A stretch of DNA of 42,965 nucleotides from an uncultured Flavobacteriales bacterium (GCA_913059205.1 CAJXRM010000017.1:1-42965); one strand, 5' to 3'. Numbered from the stretch's first letter, positions 26,651-36,499 are shown. Made by a program: numbers and translations. Notes: generated from the letters alone by a model not told the origin.

Positions 26651-27103
26651 ATGAAAATACTCAAACGCATACTCCTTTTATTATTCATTGTTTTTGTGGG
26701 GATACAATTTATTCCCACAAAAATGAATGTCAGTAATGAAGTTTATAAAGCAGACTTCATGAATATTTATTCGATGCCTAAGACAATCAGTGAAAAATTA
26801 GTAGTCTCATGTTATGATTGTCATAGTAATAATACAAAATACCCTTGGTACAATAAGATTCAGCCAGTTGCCTGGTATCTTGAAGATCATATTAAAGAAG
26901 GGAAAAAAGAGTTGAATTTTAATGAATTTGGTAATTATTCTGTAAGAAGACAAAAGAGTAAAATAAAATCAATTATTAGAGAAATTGAGGGAGATAAAAT
27001 GCCATTATCATCATATACCAATATGCATGAAGATGCCATCCTAAATGCAGATGAAAGAAAGGAACTATTAGGTTTTTTTGAGATGTTAAAAGATTCAGTA
27101 TAA
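26651..27103 (+). CDS. Haem-binding domain protein (PF14376-type)
   Basis: 150 residues. N-terminal membrane segment (ILLLLFIVFVGIQF), then the haem site CYDCHSNNTKYPWYNKIQPVAW (CxxCH), and the conserved C-terminal MPLSSYTNMHEDAILNADER. These fit the small haem-binding domain family common in Bacteroidota, anchored at the inner membrane and facing the periplasm. It sits between the CotH gene and copA. It may supply redox control for Cu(I)/Cu(II), but that is inference. Confidence 0.85.
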   Translation: MKILKRILLLLFIVFVGIQFIPTKMNVSNEVYKADFMNIYSMPKTISEKLVVSCYDCHSNNTKYPWYNKIQPVAWYLEDHIKEGKKELNFNEFGNYSVRRQKSKIKSIIREIEGDKMPLSSYTNMHEDAILNADERKELLGFFEMLKDSV

Positions 27104-27159
27104 TATGAATTTCATAATGAGGATCAAAAGTAAATACTAAGAAAAGTGGTGAAAAGACT

Positions 27160-29637
27160 ATGAAACACACATATAAAATATCAGGAATGACTTGTGATGG
27201 CTGTAAAAGTCATGTGCAAAAAACATTAGAGTCAGTTGTTGAAATTGAATCAGTGAACATTAATTTGGAGGAAGGTACAGTGGAAATAAAAATGACAAAT
27301 CATATTCCGTTGGATGGCCTTAAAAAACTATTTGAGGGATCTAAATACATGATTCATTCTCCTGAAGAATCTATTAAGGAAAATAAAAAAACACCAAAAG
27401 GAGTAAAAGGAACATATTACTGCCCCATGCATTGTGAAGGAGATAAGACATATGATCAATCAGGTGATTGTCCTGTATGTGGAATGGACTTAGTTGCAGA
27501 AGTTTCGAGTGCAAATACTATTATACAATATACATGTCCAATGCATCCAGAGGTAGTAAAGGATGAACCAGGACCCTGTCCAAAATGTGGAATGGATCTA
27601 GTTCCATTGGAGTCAAACGAAACGGCCGAGCAAAAGACGTATAACAAGTTGTTAAAGAAATTTTGGATAGCAACAGGTTTCACCTTGCCCATATTTCTAA
27701 TAGTAATGTCAGAAATGATTCCTAACAATCCGTTGTATGATATGATGGATATGAAGTATTGGAATTGGTTGCAACTAGTACTTTCAATTCCTGTTGTGTT
27801 TTATGCTACTTGGATGTTTTTTCAAAGAGCTTATTCTTCTATCAGAACAATGAATTTAAATATGTTCACGCTTATTGGAATTGGCGCTGGAGTTGCTTGG
27901 CTTTTCAGTCTGTTTGGGTTGTTATTCCCTAGCCTATTCCCTGACCAATTTAAGACTGAATTTGGAACCGTACATGTCTATTTTGAAGCAGCAACAGTGA
28001 TATTGACATTAGTACTACTCGGACAATTACTGGAAGCTAGAGCACATAGTAAAACAAATAATGCCGTTAAGGAATTATTAAAATTAGCTCCGAATAAAGC
28101 CGTTAGAATTGAAAATGGCGATGAAGTAGAGATTTCTATCGACGAAATAATTGTTGGTGATTTACTTCGAGTTAAACCTGGAGATAAAATACCTGTGGAT
28201 GGTAAAATTGTTGATGGTAAAAGTTCTATTGATGAATCCATGATAAGTGGAGAGCCAATTCCAGTTGACAAAGAGGTAAACGATTCTGTTACATCTGGAA
28301 CAATAAATGGAAAGCAATCTTTCGTTATGAAGGCAGAAAAAGTAGGTTCAGACACCTTACTTTCTCAGATTATTCATATGGTCAATAATGCGAGTCGAAG
28401 TAAAGCTCCGATTCAAAAATTGGCGGATAAAATTTCAGGATACTTTGTTCCAGTCGTTATTGGAGTTTCAATCATCACGTTTATTGTTTGGAAAGTTGTC
28501 GGACCAGAACCGTCATTTGTTTATGCTTTTGTGAATGCAATTGCGGTATTAATAATTGCTTGTCCATGCGCATTAGGACTTGCCACTCCGATGTCAGTAA
28601 TGGTTGGTGTTGGAAAAGGTGCTCAAGAGGGAGTTTTAATTAAAGATGCTGAGTCTCTGGAGAAAATGAACAAGGTTGACGTTTTGATAATTGATAAAAC
28701 TGGTACCGTTACAGAGGGGAAGCCATCTGTGGAAAACGTGATCTCACTTTCTAATTATTCAAAAAATGACTTAATACAATTTGTAGCATCTGTCAATAAG
28801 CAAAGTGAACATCCACTAGCTGAAGCTACTGTGAGGTATGCAGAAAACGAAAAAATAGACTTGCTTGAAATCAATAGTTTTGATTCCATAACAGGGAAAG
28901 GTGTAAAGGCTATTATAGACGACAAAATAATTCTCGTTGGTAATGAAAAACTCTTGGAAGAACATTCGATACTATTAAAAGGAGAAATAGCTGAAAAAGC
29001 GAAAATAGAGCAAGCTAAAGGTAAAACCGTTCCGTTCATTGCTGTAAATAAAGAATTGGTAGGATTTGTTGTTATCTCAGATGCGATAAAAGAAACTAGT
29101 CGCTCTGCAATAAACAAGTTAAAAGAGAATGGCATCAAAGTTATAATGATGACTGGAGATAATCAATACACGGCAAAAGCAGTAGCTGATGAACTAAAAT
29201 TAGATGATTTTTTCGCCGATTGTTTACCTGAAGATAAGTTGAACAAGGTTAAGGAATTGCAAGAAAATGGATATGTTGTTGCCATGGCAGGTGACGGAAT
29301 AAATGATGCTCCAGCCTTAGCTTTGGCGAATGTTGGTGTTGCAATGGGGACAGGAACAGATGTCGCTATAGAAAGTTCTGCTATTACGCTCGTGAAAGGC
29401 GATCTACATGGAATCGTAAAAGCACGGAGTTTAAGCCATAAAGTGATGAGAAATATTAAGCAGAATTTATTTTTTGCATTGGCATATAATGTCATTGGAA
29501 TTCCAATTGCCGCCGGATTATTATATCCAGTTTTTGGATTATTACTTTCTCCAATGATTGCTGCTTTAGCGATGAGTTTCAGTTCTGTTTCAGTTATAGC
29601 AAATGCTTTACGATTACGAACACAATCAATTAAATAA
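27160..29637 (+). CDS. copA: Cu(+) P1B ATPase CopA with HMA and two HMBD domains
   Basis: 825 residues. HMA domain with GMTCDGC at 9-15, then two heavy-metal-binding (YHS-like) zinc-ribbon units: CPMHCEGD...CPVCGMDL at 88-111 and CPMHPEVV...CPKCGMDL at 126-147. The pump core has SGEP at 363-366, CPC at 468-470 followed by ALGLATPMS (copper subgroup), DKTGT at 512-516 and a later GDGINDAP. Copper-type membrane helices 7 and 8 are indicated by YNVIGIPIAAG and SPMIAALAMSFSSVSVIANALRL. It exports Cu(I) from the cytoplasm. CusB begins 8 bp downstream. Confidence 0.94.
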   Translation: MKHTYKISGMTCDGCKSHVQKTLESVVEIESVNINLEEGTVEIKMTNHIPLDGLKKLFEGSKYMIHSPEESIKENKKTPKGVKGTYYCPMHCEGDKTYDQSGDCPVCGMDLVAEVSSANTIIQYTCPMHPEVVKDEPGPCPKCGMDLVPLESNETAEQKTYNKLLKKFWIATGFTLPIFLIVMSEMIPNNPLYDMMDMKYWNWLQLVLSIPVVFYATWMFFQRAYSSIRTMNLNMFTLIGIGAGVAWLFSLFGLLFPSLFPDQFKTEFGTVHVYFEAATVILTLVLLGQLLEARAHSKTNNAVKELLKLAPNKAVRIENGDEVEISIDEIIVGDLLRVKPGDKIPVDGKIVDGKSSIDESMISGEPIPVDKEVNDSVTSGTINGKQSFVMKAEKVGSDTLLSQIIHMVNNASRSKAPIQKLADKISGYFVPVVIGVSIITFIVWKVVGPEPSFVYAFVNAIAVLIIACPCALGLATPMSVMVGVGKGAQEGVLIKDAESLEKMNKVDVLIIDKTGTVTEGKPSVENVISLSNYSKNDLIQFVASVNKQSEHPLAEATVRYAENEKIDLLEINSFDSITGKGVKAIIDDKIILVGNEKLLEEHSILLKGEIAEKAKIEQAKGKTVPFIAVNKELVGFVVISDAIKETSRSAINKLKENGIKVIMMTGDNQYTAKAVADELKLDDFFADCLPEDKLNKVKELQENGYVVAMAGDGINDAPALALANVGVAMGTGTDVAIESSAITLVKGDLHGIVKARSLSHKVMRNIKQNLFFALAYNVIGIPIAAGLLYPVFGLLLSPMIAALAMSFSSVSVIANALRLRTQSIK

Positions 29638-29645
29638 TTAAGATT

Positions 29646-31439
29646 ATGAAAAAGTATATATTATACGCAGGAATATTAGTTGGAGGAATCCTTTTGGGCT
29701 GGATTATATTTGGAGGTGATAGTGCTAATTCTAAAGATTCTAAAACTTCATCAAATTCGACAGAAGAAGGGCAAATTTGGACGTGTTCCATGCACCCGCA
29801 AATTAGACTTCCTGAACCAGGAGATTGCCCTATCTGCGGAATGACTTTAATCCCTTTAGAGTCAAACGGTAATTCAAATCCATTGGTATTTGAGATGACG
29901 GAAGACGCAATGAAAATTGCGAGCATTCAGACAACCGTTATTGGAACAAAAAAATCTGATGGTAAAAGTTTAAAACTTTCTGGAAAAATTAAGGTGGATG
30001 AAACGAATTCTGCGAGTATTGTGTCTCATATTTCAGGTAGAATTGAGAAGTTATATGTTAGTTTCACTGGAGAGAAAGTTAATCAAGGTCAGAAAATTGC
30101 TTCTATCTATTCTCCAAAACTCATTACTGCTCAAAAGGAGCTATTGGAAGCTTATAAAGTGAAAGATTCAAACCCTAAATTGTACAATGCAACTGTTAAT
30201 AAATTGAAGTATTGGAAAATTACTGACAGTCAAATTCAATCCATTATCAATTCTGAAAACGTGATTGAATCGTTCAATATTTACGCAGGTTTTTCTGGTG
30301 TTGTCTTGAATAAAAAAGTTTCCGTTGGAGATTACCTCAATGAAGGGGAAGTACTATTTGATATTCAAAATTTGAATCAGTTATGGGCTGTATTTGATGC
30401 GTATGAAGCTGATTTAAGTGCATTAAAAGTAGGAGATAAAATAATGTATTCAACTACGGCATTACCAAATAGAACATTTACTTCCACAATTGACTTTATT
30501 GATCCTGTGATTAATGCATCATCAAGAACAGCAAAAATTAGAGCAGTTGTAAATAACGCGCAGCAGCATTTAAAGCCTGAAATGTTCATAGAAGGAACAG
30601 TTGCGGGTTCAGGAGACTCTAAAGAGGGGCTATCGGTTCCTAAATCGGCTGTTCTTTGGACAGGTGAGCGTTCTGTCGTATACGTTAAACTACCAAACAT
30701 GACTGTTCCGTCTTTTGAATTTAGAGAAATAAGTATTGGTGATGCAATTGGATCTAATTATGCTGTACTAAGTGGTCTTAACTCAGGAGATGAAGTTGTA
30801 ACCAACGGAGCTTTTGTCATAGACGCATCAGCGCAGTTAAATAATCAATCGAGTATGATGAATCGAAACTTACTTTCGAATAATACGGTTGAAAATTCAG
30901 AAAACAGTGCGCCAGATTACGTTGCAGGAACTCCAATGAAATTCAAAGATCAATTGAATCAGGTAGCAAAAACATATTTACTTGTTAAAAATGCTTTGGT
31001 TAATGATAATGCGAAAGAAGCCTCAAAATATGCAAGAATACTCATCCAAAATATTGACGCCGTGGATATGAGTCTGGTTAAAGGGGCTGCACATATGTAT
31101 TGGATGGAAAAGAACAAAGAAATGAAAACAAGTACTAAAAGTCTTGCTGACAATACGAATATTGAAAAACAGCGTGATTCTTTTAAGAAAATTTCAAACT
31201 CGATGATTGATGTATTAAAAGCATTTGGAGTTGAAAATGAATCCATGTATGTTCAATTTTGTCCAATGGCAGACGATAAAAAAGGCGGATATTGGTTAAG
31301 TGAACAGTCGGCTATTAAAAATCCATACATGGGAAGTTCAATGCTCACATGTGGATCAACAGAGTATAAATTGGATAAAACTACGAAGAGCAAAAACACT
31401 GTAAAAAGTGCTCCGAATATGAACCAACACAATCATTAA
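29646..31439 (+). CDS. cusB: CusB-type RND adaptor with HMBD and C-terminal DUF3347
   Basis: 597 residues. N-terminal anchor (ILYAGILVGGILLGWIIFGG), HMBD at about 45-72 (CSMHPQ...CPICGM), the membrane-fusion core (hairpin about 150-200, lipoyl halves at SHISGRIEKLYV and IYAGFSGVVLNK), then a DUF3347 domain from about 435 with the closing block QFCPMADDKKGGYW and MGSSMLTCG. The tail ends NMNQHNH. This three-part adaptor combines capture, docking and a further copper site in one chain. It completes the CusA/outer-membrane-factor system encoded earlier in the operon. Confidence 0.9.
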   Translation: MKKYILYAGILVGGILLGWIIFGGDSANSKDSKTSSNSTEEGQIWTCSMHPQIRLPEPGDCPICGMTLIPLESNGNSNPLVFEMTEDAMKIASIQTTVIGTKKSDGKSLKLSGKIKVDETNSASIVSHISGRIEKLYVSFTGEKVNQGQKIASIYSPKLITAQKELLEAYKVKDSNPKLYNATVNKLKYWKITDSQIQSIINSENVIESFNIYAGFSGVVLNKKVSVGDYLNEGEVLFDIQNLNQLWAVFDAYEADLSALKVGDKIMYSTTALPNRTFTSTIDFIDPVINASSRTAKIRAVVNNAQQHLKPEMFIEGTVAGSGDSKEGLSVPKSAVLWTGERSVVYVKLPNMTVPSFEFREISIGDAIGSNYAVLSGLNSGDEVVTNGAFVIDASAQLNNQSSMMNRNLLSNNTVENSENSAPDYVAGTPMKFKDQLNQVAKTYLLVKNALVNDNAKEASKYARILIQNIDAVDMSLVKGAAHMYWMEKNKEMKTSTKSLADNTNIEKQRDSFKKISNSMIDVLKAFGVENESMYVQFCPMADDKKGGYWLSEQSAIKNPYMGSSMLTCGSTEYKLDKTTKSKNTVKSAPNMNQHNH

Positions 31440-31444
31440 CTAAA

Positions 31445-31504
31445 ATGAAAAAAGTACTTATAAAAATCTTCAAGTTCTTATTTGTAAAAAAATGTTGCAG
31501 GTAA
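31445..31504 (+). CDS. 19-residue Cys-Cys micro-ORF (tentative)
   Basis: Immediately after cusB an ATG opens a frame for MKKVLIKIFKFLFVKKCCR. It is basic and amphipathic with a terminal Cys-Cys-Arg. There is no supporting family and no clear ribosome-binding site, so it may be chance. It is listed because of its position and Cys pair. Confidence 0.2.
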   Translation: MKKVLIKIFKFLFVKKCCR

Positions 31505-31550
31505 ACGATGAAATACGAATTTATGTAAAAGAGTAATAAAACAATTAATC

Positions 31551-32144
31551 ATGAAAAATAAACTATTATTATCCACCATTCTGTTAATGACTTTCATTTT
31601 TAGTTCAAAAAATGGATCAACTCAACATAACCATGGTGGGCAGAATAATGGAGGCTGGACGGATGAGGAAAGCTTTAGACCACCACACGAAGGGGAACTT
31701 GTTGATTTGGGGAAATATAAAATTGAGTTAGTCACGAATCTTTATCTTAAAGAAGATCAATTGATTTTTTATCTATATAAAGGTGAATTAAAGCCGATTA
31801 GCAATGAAGGGATTACAGGTGTTATTGTTTTTAAAGGTGATGATGGAGCGACCAGTGTAGATTCGTTAAAAGCCAGAGGGAATGACCATTTTGTTGGTCA
31901 GATAGACGTTACAAAATCATCGAATTGTCTTGTGTCTTTTCTTATTAAGGGGAAAACCATTTCAACTGTATTTATGCACGCTGGACTTGGAGTTAATACG
32001 AAACAATACGTTTGTTCAATGCACCCTCAAATTAAAAGTGATTCTAGTGGAACATGTTCAATTTGTGGAATGGAATTGATACCATTGGAAGAGCCCAAAA
32101 ACACGAATGAAACCCATGAAAATAACCATCAACATAATCATTAA
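31551..32144 (+). CDS. Secreted protein with His-rich N-terminus and C-terminal HMBD
   Basis: 197 residues. A signal-like N-terminus is followed by QHNHGGQNNGG, a beta-rich middle (45-148, PPHEGELVDLGKYKIELV...) resembling small periplasmic copper-binding folds, then an HMBD at about 153-180 (CSMHPQIK...CSICGMEL) and a His tail ending NNHQHNH. It is a likely periplasmic copper-binding protein. The next gene starts one base after its stop, so the two are translationally coupled. I know no precise name for the middle domain. Confidence 0.75.
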   Translation: MKNKLLLSTILLMTFIFSSKNGSTQHNHGGQNNGGWTDEESFRPPHEGELVDLGKYKIELVTNLYLKEDQLIFYLYKGELKPISNEGITGVIVFKGDDGATSVDSLKARGNDHFVGQIDVTKSSNCLVSFLIKGKTISTVFMHAGLGVNTKQYVCSMHPQIKSDSSGTCSICGMELIPLEEPKNTNETHENNHQHNH

Positions 32145-32145
32145 C

Positions 32146-32700
32146 ATGAAAAAAGGGAAATTAATTATCGCGTTATTTCTGTTTATAAGCACATACGGTA
32201 GTGCACAAACAAAAGGTGAAAATCTTTATTTGACAGAAAATGGGAAGATATTTATTAATGGAGTATTGGCGGACACTTCTGTCCAATTGGTCTCGCAAAA
32301 TTTGTACGCATTACTCAATTATGATGATGCAAAATTCACATTAAAAGTAGATATATCTTCTTTTAGTACAGGGAACCACTATATTGATTCTATTCTAAAA
32401 AAAACAAAGTCTACGACTATAGATTTATCAGGGAAATTTGATATGAATTATATTAATACGGTAGGCCACCCACCTATCGATTTTTTAGTCGATGGTTTAT
32501 TGTCATCATCAAATAAAATGATTAATGGAAACGGTCGACTAGAACACCTTTCAGACCAAAGTTCATTCTCTTGTCTTCTCACATTGAGCTTTGTATTAGA
32601 CAAGAAAGATATAGGCTATGATTTTAGCGAAGTTGATTTAGATAATGAAATAAAAGTAGAAATTATTCAGATTGTGATGAAAAGACTGGATGGTTTTTGA
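32146..32700 (+). CDS. Secreted YceI-like beta protein (hypothetical)
   Basis: 184 residues from the ATG one base after the preceding stop; an in-frame ATG 39 bases earlier overlaps that gene and spoils the signal peptide. Signal peptide MKKGKLIIALFLFISTYGSAQ. The mature part has regular beta strands (FTLKVDISSFSTGNHYID, TTIDLSGKFDMNYI, SFSCLLTLSFVLDKKDIGYDF) reminiscent of the YceI lipocalin-like fold, though I cannot confirm the family. No Cys and few His, so it is unlikely to bind copper directly. It is coupled to the HMBD protein. Confidence 0.55.
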   Translation: MKKGKLIIALFLFISTYGSAQTKGENLYLTENGKIFINGVLADTSVQLVSQNLYALLNYDDAKFTLKVDISSFSTGNHYIDSILKKTKSTTIDLSGKFDMNYINTVGHPPIDFLVDGLLSSSNKMINGNGRLEHLSDQSSFSCLLTLSFVLDKKDIGYDFSEVDLDNEIKVEIIQIVMKRLDGF

Positions 32701-32797
32701 AGCTGTCAAAATTTTGCGTATACTTCTAGCCCAAAAGAAACGGATTAGGGTATAAATTAAAAGAACATAAGTAAACAGGTAAAACAATAGAAAAACG

Positions 32798-32813
32798 AAT
32801 TGCATTAGCAATT
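32798..32813. repeat. Small hairpin before the HMA protein gene
   Basis: AATTGC-ATTA-GCAATT forms a six-base-pair stem with a four-base loop, followed by a short T run. It could be a weak terminator for the preceding operon or a leader hairpin of the next gene. The remaining part of 32701-32847 shows nothing clear. Confidence 0.3.
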
Positions 32814-32847
32814 TTCAGTATTAATTAATATTATAAAAAACAAAATC

Positions 32848-33291
32848 ATGAAAATAATAACAATTGTATTAAGTGTAGCTATTTCATCCTTTATCAATTC
32901 AATAGCTTACGGCCAAAACGACAAGGCCCAGATAGAAAGCGTTAAGCCTTCAAATAAACTTGCATCATTTGGCGTTCGCGGAAATTGTGGAATGTGTAAG
33001 TCGACCATTGAAAATGCTACTAAAGAATTAAAAGGTGTTAGAAGTGCAGATTGGGATCAAAGCAGTAAACAAGTTGTTGTCAGTTATGATTCAACTTTGC
33101 TTTCTGAAGAGGAAATCCATCAGGCAATTGCAAATTCTGGTTACGATACAGATCGGGTAATTGCGAATGAAAAAGCGTATAATAATTTACCTGGATGTTG
33201 TCAATACGAAAGAACTCAAAAAATGAATCAAAAGATAAAGAAAAGAGAAAATTCTCCCATAGAACATGACCACAACGGGCATCAACATTAA
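32848..33291 (+). CDS. Secreted HMA-domain protein with Cys-rich and His-tailed C-terminus
   Basis: 147 residues. Signal peptide cleaved near AYGQN. HMA domain with NCGMCK (Cys47, Cys50), the variant motif of periplasmic HMA proteins in Bacteroidota. After the domain comes GCC and a basic linker, ending DHNGHQH. It looks like a periplasmic metallochaperone, MerP-like in placement but with an added His tail. A 147-base gap sets it apart from the genes before it, so it may have its own promoter. Confidence 0.82.
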   Translation: MKIITIVLSVAISSFINSIAYGQNDKAQIESVKPSNKLASFGVRGNCGMCKSTIENATKELKGVRSADWDQSSKQVVVSYDSTLLSEEEIHQAIANSGYDTDRVIANEKAYNNLPGCCQYERTQKMNQKIKKRENSPIEHDHNGHQH

Positions 33292-33320
33292 TTAAATTAT
33301 CAATGTAACTATAATATAAC

Positions 33321-34430
33321 ATGAGAAAAACATCATTATTATTCATATTAACATTAGCAAATACTCTTTGTTTTGCTCAGAAAAACATTGAACAACATGC
33401 AGGGGAAGAATTGGTAATAGTAGGTACTATTGACCAAACTCATGAATGGATATATTTAAAACAATTTAATGGTAAACAACGAATTGTTACGGACTCTTCA
33501 CAAGTTAAGAGTGGGAAATTCAATTTTAAGTTAAGTTTGGATAAACCTCAAATGATCTATTTATATTACTCAGAAAAGGAGAATACCCCAATATTTGCTG
33601 AAAACACTGCAATATCAGTTCAAATAAGGGAAGGAGAAAAATCAATTGTTCAAGGATCTAAGTCCAATGATGACTGGTTACTTATTGATGATGAATTGAA
33701 AATGTTTGACAATCGATTGGATTCAATCTATACTGTTTACAAAGAAGTAGAATCAAAAAGCGATACTTCAGGACTTGCTCAAATTGAGAAAAATTATGAT
33801 AGAGAAGATGAAAATAAATTAAGCTATATCAATAACTATATCAAAGAAAATTCGAACTCATATCAAAGTGCATACTTACTTTCGAGGTTTTACGCCTATT
33901 CGAGCAATCAACAAGAGCTTGAAGACCTCGTAAATGTTTTTAATAAGAGCGGATTAAAGTCAGTTTATATTGAAACAATAAAAAGAAGAATTGAAGAACT
34001 AAATAAAACTAAGGTTGGTAGTATAATTGCCGATTTTGAGTTGCCCGATTCGAATGGAGTTGTAATTAATATTAAGGATTATCGAGGACAGTATGTGTTG
34101 ATTGATTTCTGGGCTTCCTGGTGTGGACCATGTCGACGAGAAAATCCAAATTTAGTAAAAGCTTACAACGAATTCAAAGATGATAACTTTACCATTTTAG
34201 GAGTTTCTTTGGATACAGAAAGAGATAAATGGCTTTCTGCAATTGAAAATGATCACTTAGCGTGGCCACATATTAGTGATTTAAAAGGATGGAACAATGA
34301 AGTTGCAAGTTACTTTGGTGTGAAAAGTATTCCCTTTTCCATGGTGATTGATCCCAACGGTGTAATCATCGGAAAAGACTTGAGAGGAGATGAATTAATT
34401 GAATTTTTAAAAAACAACCTAAAACCATAA
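33321..34430 (+). CDS. TlpA-family thiol:disulfide protein with N-terminal DUF4369-like domain
   Basis: 369 residues. Signal peptide (LCFAQ), a beta-rich DUF4369-type domain (about 30-115), a helical linker (120-230), then a thioredoxin-like TlpA domain with WCGPC at 267-271 and the cis-Pro region SIPFSMVIDPNG. It should act in the periplasm as a disulfide reductase. Next to copper genes it could keep Cys-rich HMA and HMBD proteins reduced. The M43 protease gene starts 2 bp after its stop. Confidence 0.88.
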   Translation: MRKTSLLFILTLANTLCFAQKNIEQHAGEELVIVGTIDQTHEWIYLKQFNGKQRIVTDSSQVKSGKFNFKLSLDKPQMIYLYYSEKENTPIFAENTAISVQIREGEKSIVQGSKSNDDWLLIDDELKMFDNRLDSIYTVYKEVESKSDTSGLAQIEKNYDREDENKLSYINNYIKENSNSYQSAYLLSRFYAYSSNQQELEDLVNVFNKSGLKSVYIETIKRRIEELNKTKVGSIIADFELPDSNGVVINIKDYRGQYVLIDFWASWCGPCRRENPNLVKAYNEFKDDNFTILGVSLDTERDKWLSAIENDHLAWPHISDLKGWNNEVASYFGVKSIPFSMVIDPNGVIIGKDLRGDELIEFLKNNLKP

Positions 34431-34432
34431 TC

Positions 34433-36436
34433 ATGAACAAAATTCTAATCCTTTACGTTTTTTTAAGCGGAATTTCGATTTCGGCATTTTGCCAAACACA
34501 GGTTACTCCATGTGGATTTGACCGATTAACGAACAATTCAGAATTACTTGAAGCTGAAGCAATAATAAGAAATGGTATCCAGAGTTTACCCAAAAACCAT
34601 GACATAAAAATCATTCCAGTTGTAGTTCATGTTTTTCATGAAGGTGGTTCCGAAAATATATCAGATGCCCAAATTGAAAGTCAAATATTAGTGCTTAATG
34701 AGGATTTCGGAAAACTAGCTGGAACTAATGGAGATGGGAACGGTGTAGATACCGAAGTACGATTTCGTTTAGCCAAAATTGACCCTAATGGGAATTGTAC
34801 CAATGGAGTAGTGAGAATTAAATCATCACTGACAAATCACAAAACGTATGAGCGACCTTTATTGAAAGAGGTTAGTTTTTGGGACAATCAGAAATACTTG
34901 AATATCTATATTGTAAAATCGATTCCAGGAGGAACATTAGGATATTCATCATTTCCAGGTGGTCCAGCAGATGAAGACGGACTTGTTGTGCGGCACAATT
35001 ATTTTGGAACTATTGGCACTGCGGCATCTTCATTAGGAAGAACCGGGACACATGAAGTAGGACATTGGCTCGGTCTATATCACACTTTTAATAATAGTTG
35101 TGGAACTGATGTTTGCACTGATGGAGATTACGTTTGTGACACTCCACCAGTTTCTACGGCAAATTTTAGTTGCTCTCCAATAAACTCATGTAGCAATGAC
35201 AGTCCTGATTTAATGGATCAAATTGAAAATTACATGGATTACACTCCCGAATCATGCAGTAATATGTTTACTGCAGGTCAAGCAGATAGGATTCTATCAA
35301 CATTGGTTAATTTACGACCAACCATTTGGACGAATTCTAATCTAATTGCCACAGGTTGCGATGATGCTTATGTCGCTCCGCCAGTGTGTGGAGTTACATC
35401 TAATTTCGTTTCCTTGAATCCTGAAATATGTATAAATAATACAGTAAATTTCTTGGACATTTCATTGAATAACCCAACATCATGGCAATGGTATTTTACA
35501 GGTGGAACACCTAGTACTTCAATTGCTCAAAACCCACAAGTGAGTTATTCAACATTAGGAAGTTTTGATGTGAAATTGGTAGTCTCTGATGGTGTTACAA
35601 GTGATTCAATTACAATATCTAATTATGTTTCAGTTACTAATCCAGGAGTTGGAATTGCACTTCCATTTCAAGAAAACTTCGAATCAAATGTTTTTCCTCC
35701 AAATGGAATTACGATCAATAATCCAGATGGTGGTATTGCTTGGGAATTAGATTCGAATGCTTCAGTTAGTCCAACACATTCTGTGAGTTTAGATAATTTA
35801 TCAAGCACCAACTATGGTACAATTGATGAAATTATTTTGCCATTCTTAGATTTGAGTTCAAATGCATCAACACCATATATGAAGTTTAAATGGGCGTATG
35901 CGAAATCTGTATCATTGTATTCAGATGAAATGATCGTTCAACTTTCTACAGATTGTGGAGCGACATGGAATCAAATATATTATCGGTCAAATGCAAGTTT
36001 AGTAACTGGACCAACTCAAACGACACCGTTTATTCCAGATGCAACACAATGGAAACAAGCAACAATCAATTTAAATGCCTATTCAAGTGATGAATATGTT
36101 TTAATAAAAATAATGAATGTCACGGATGGTGGCAATTTTCTTTATATCGATGATATAAATATTGGTGATTTAACTCTTTCGACGATTGAAATGGAAAACT
36201 CATCTGACTTTAAGGTATTTCCAAATCCAAGCAATGGCACATTCACAATTACCTATTCCAAAATCGATGGTAAAAATTCAAGTTTTGAAATTTACTCGTT
36301 AGATGGAAAGCTAATAAAAACAATATATGCTAATAATCAAAATGTTATTGTCAATGATTTGTCAAAAGGAACTTATATCATAAAGATGAGAGAAGAATTT
36401 GATCGAGTCGGATTTAAAAAAATAGTAATACAATAG
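34433..36436 (+). CDS. M43 metalloprotease with PKD domain and T9SS sorting domain
   Basis: 667 residues. Signal peptide (SAFCQ). The pappalysin-like M43 domain has the zinc site HEVGHWLGLYH (His207, Glu208, His211, His217) and the Met-turn ENYMDYT. A PKD-like domain follows at about 325-402, then a MAM/choice-of-anchor-like jelly roll (405-580), then a T9SS sorting domain (FKVFPNPSNGTF... KKIVIQ). It should be secreted to the surface. It is the last gene before a terminator-like hairpin and has no evident metal-resistance role. Confidence 0.88.
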   Translation: MNKILILYVFLSGISISAFCQTQVTPCGFDRLTNNSELLEAEAIIRNGIQSLPKNHDIKIIPVVVHVFHEGGSENISDAQIESQILVLNEDFGKLAGTNGDGNGVDTEVRFRLAKIDPNGNCTNGVVRIKSSLTNHKTYERPLLKEVSFWDNQKYLNIYIVKSIPGGTLGYSSFPGGPADEDGLVVRHNYFGTIGTAASSLGRTGTHEVGHWLGLYHTFNNSCGTDVCTDGDYVCDTPPVSTANFSCSPINSCSNDSPDLMDQIENYMDYTPESCSNMFTAGQADRILSTLVNLRPTIWTNSNLIATGCDDAYVAPPVCGVTSNFVSLNPEICINNTVNFLDISLNNPTSWQWYFTGGTPSTSIAQNPQVSYSTLGSFDVKLVVSDGVTSDSITISNYVSVTNPGVGIALPFQENFESNVFPPNGITINNPDGGIAWELDSNASVSPTHSVSLDNLSSTNYGTIDEIILPFLDLSSNASTPYMKFKWAYAKSVSLYSDEMIVQLSTDCGATWNQIYYRSNASLVTGPTQTTPFIPDATQWKQATINLNAYSSDEYVLIKIMNVTDGGNFLYIDDINIGDLTLSTIEMENSSDFKVFPNPSNGTFTITYSKIDGKNSSFEIYSLDGKLIKTIYANNQNVIVNDLSKGTYIIKMREEFDRVGFKKIVIQ

Positions 36437-36499
36437 AACTGAAAAAAATATCGAAAATCAATTAAGAAATCGACCAAGGTTCTGTACCAAAACATATAA

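Noticed and set aside
27978-28355. 125-residue antisense frame in copA
   Set aside because: Ser/Thr/Pro-biased shadow of copA with no signal or domain.
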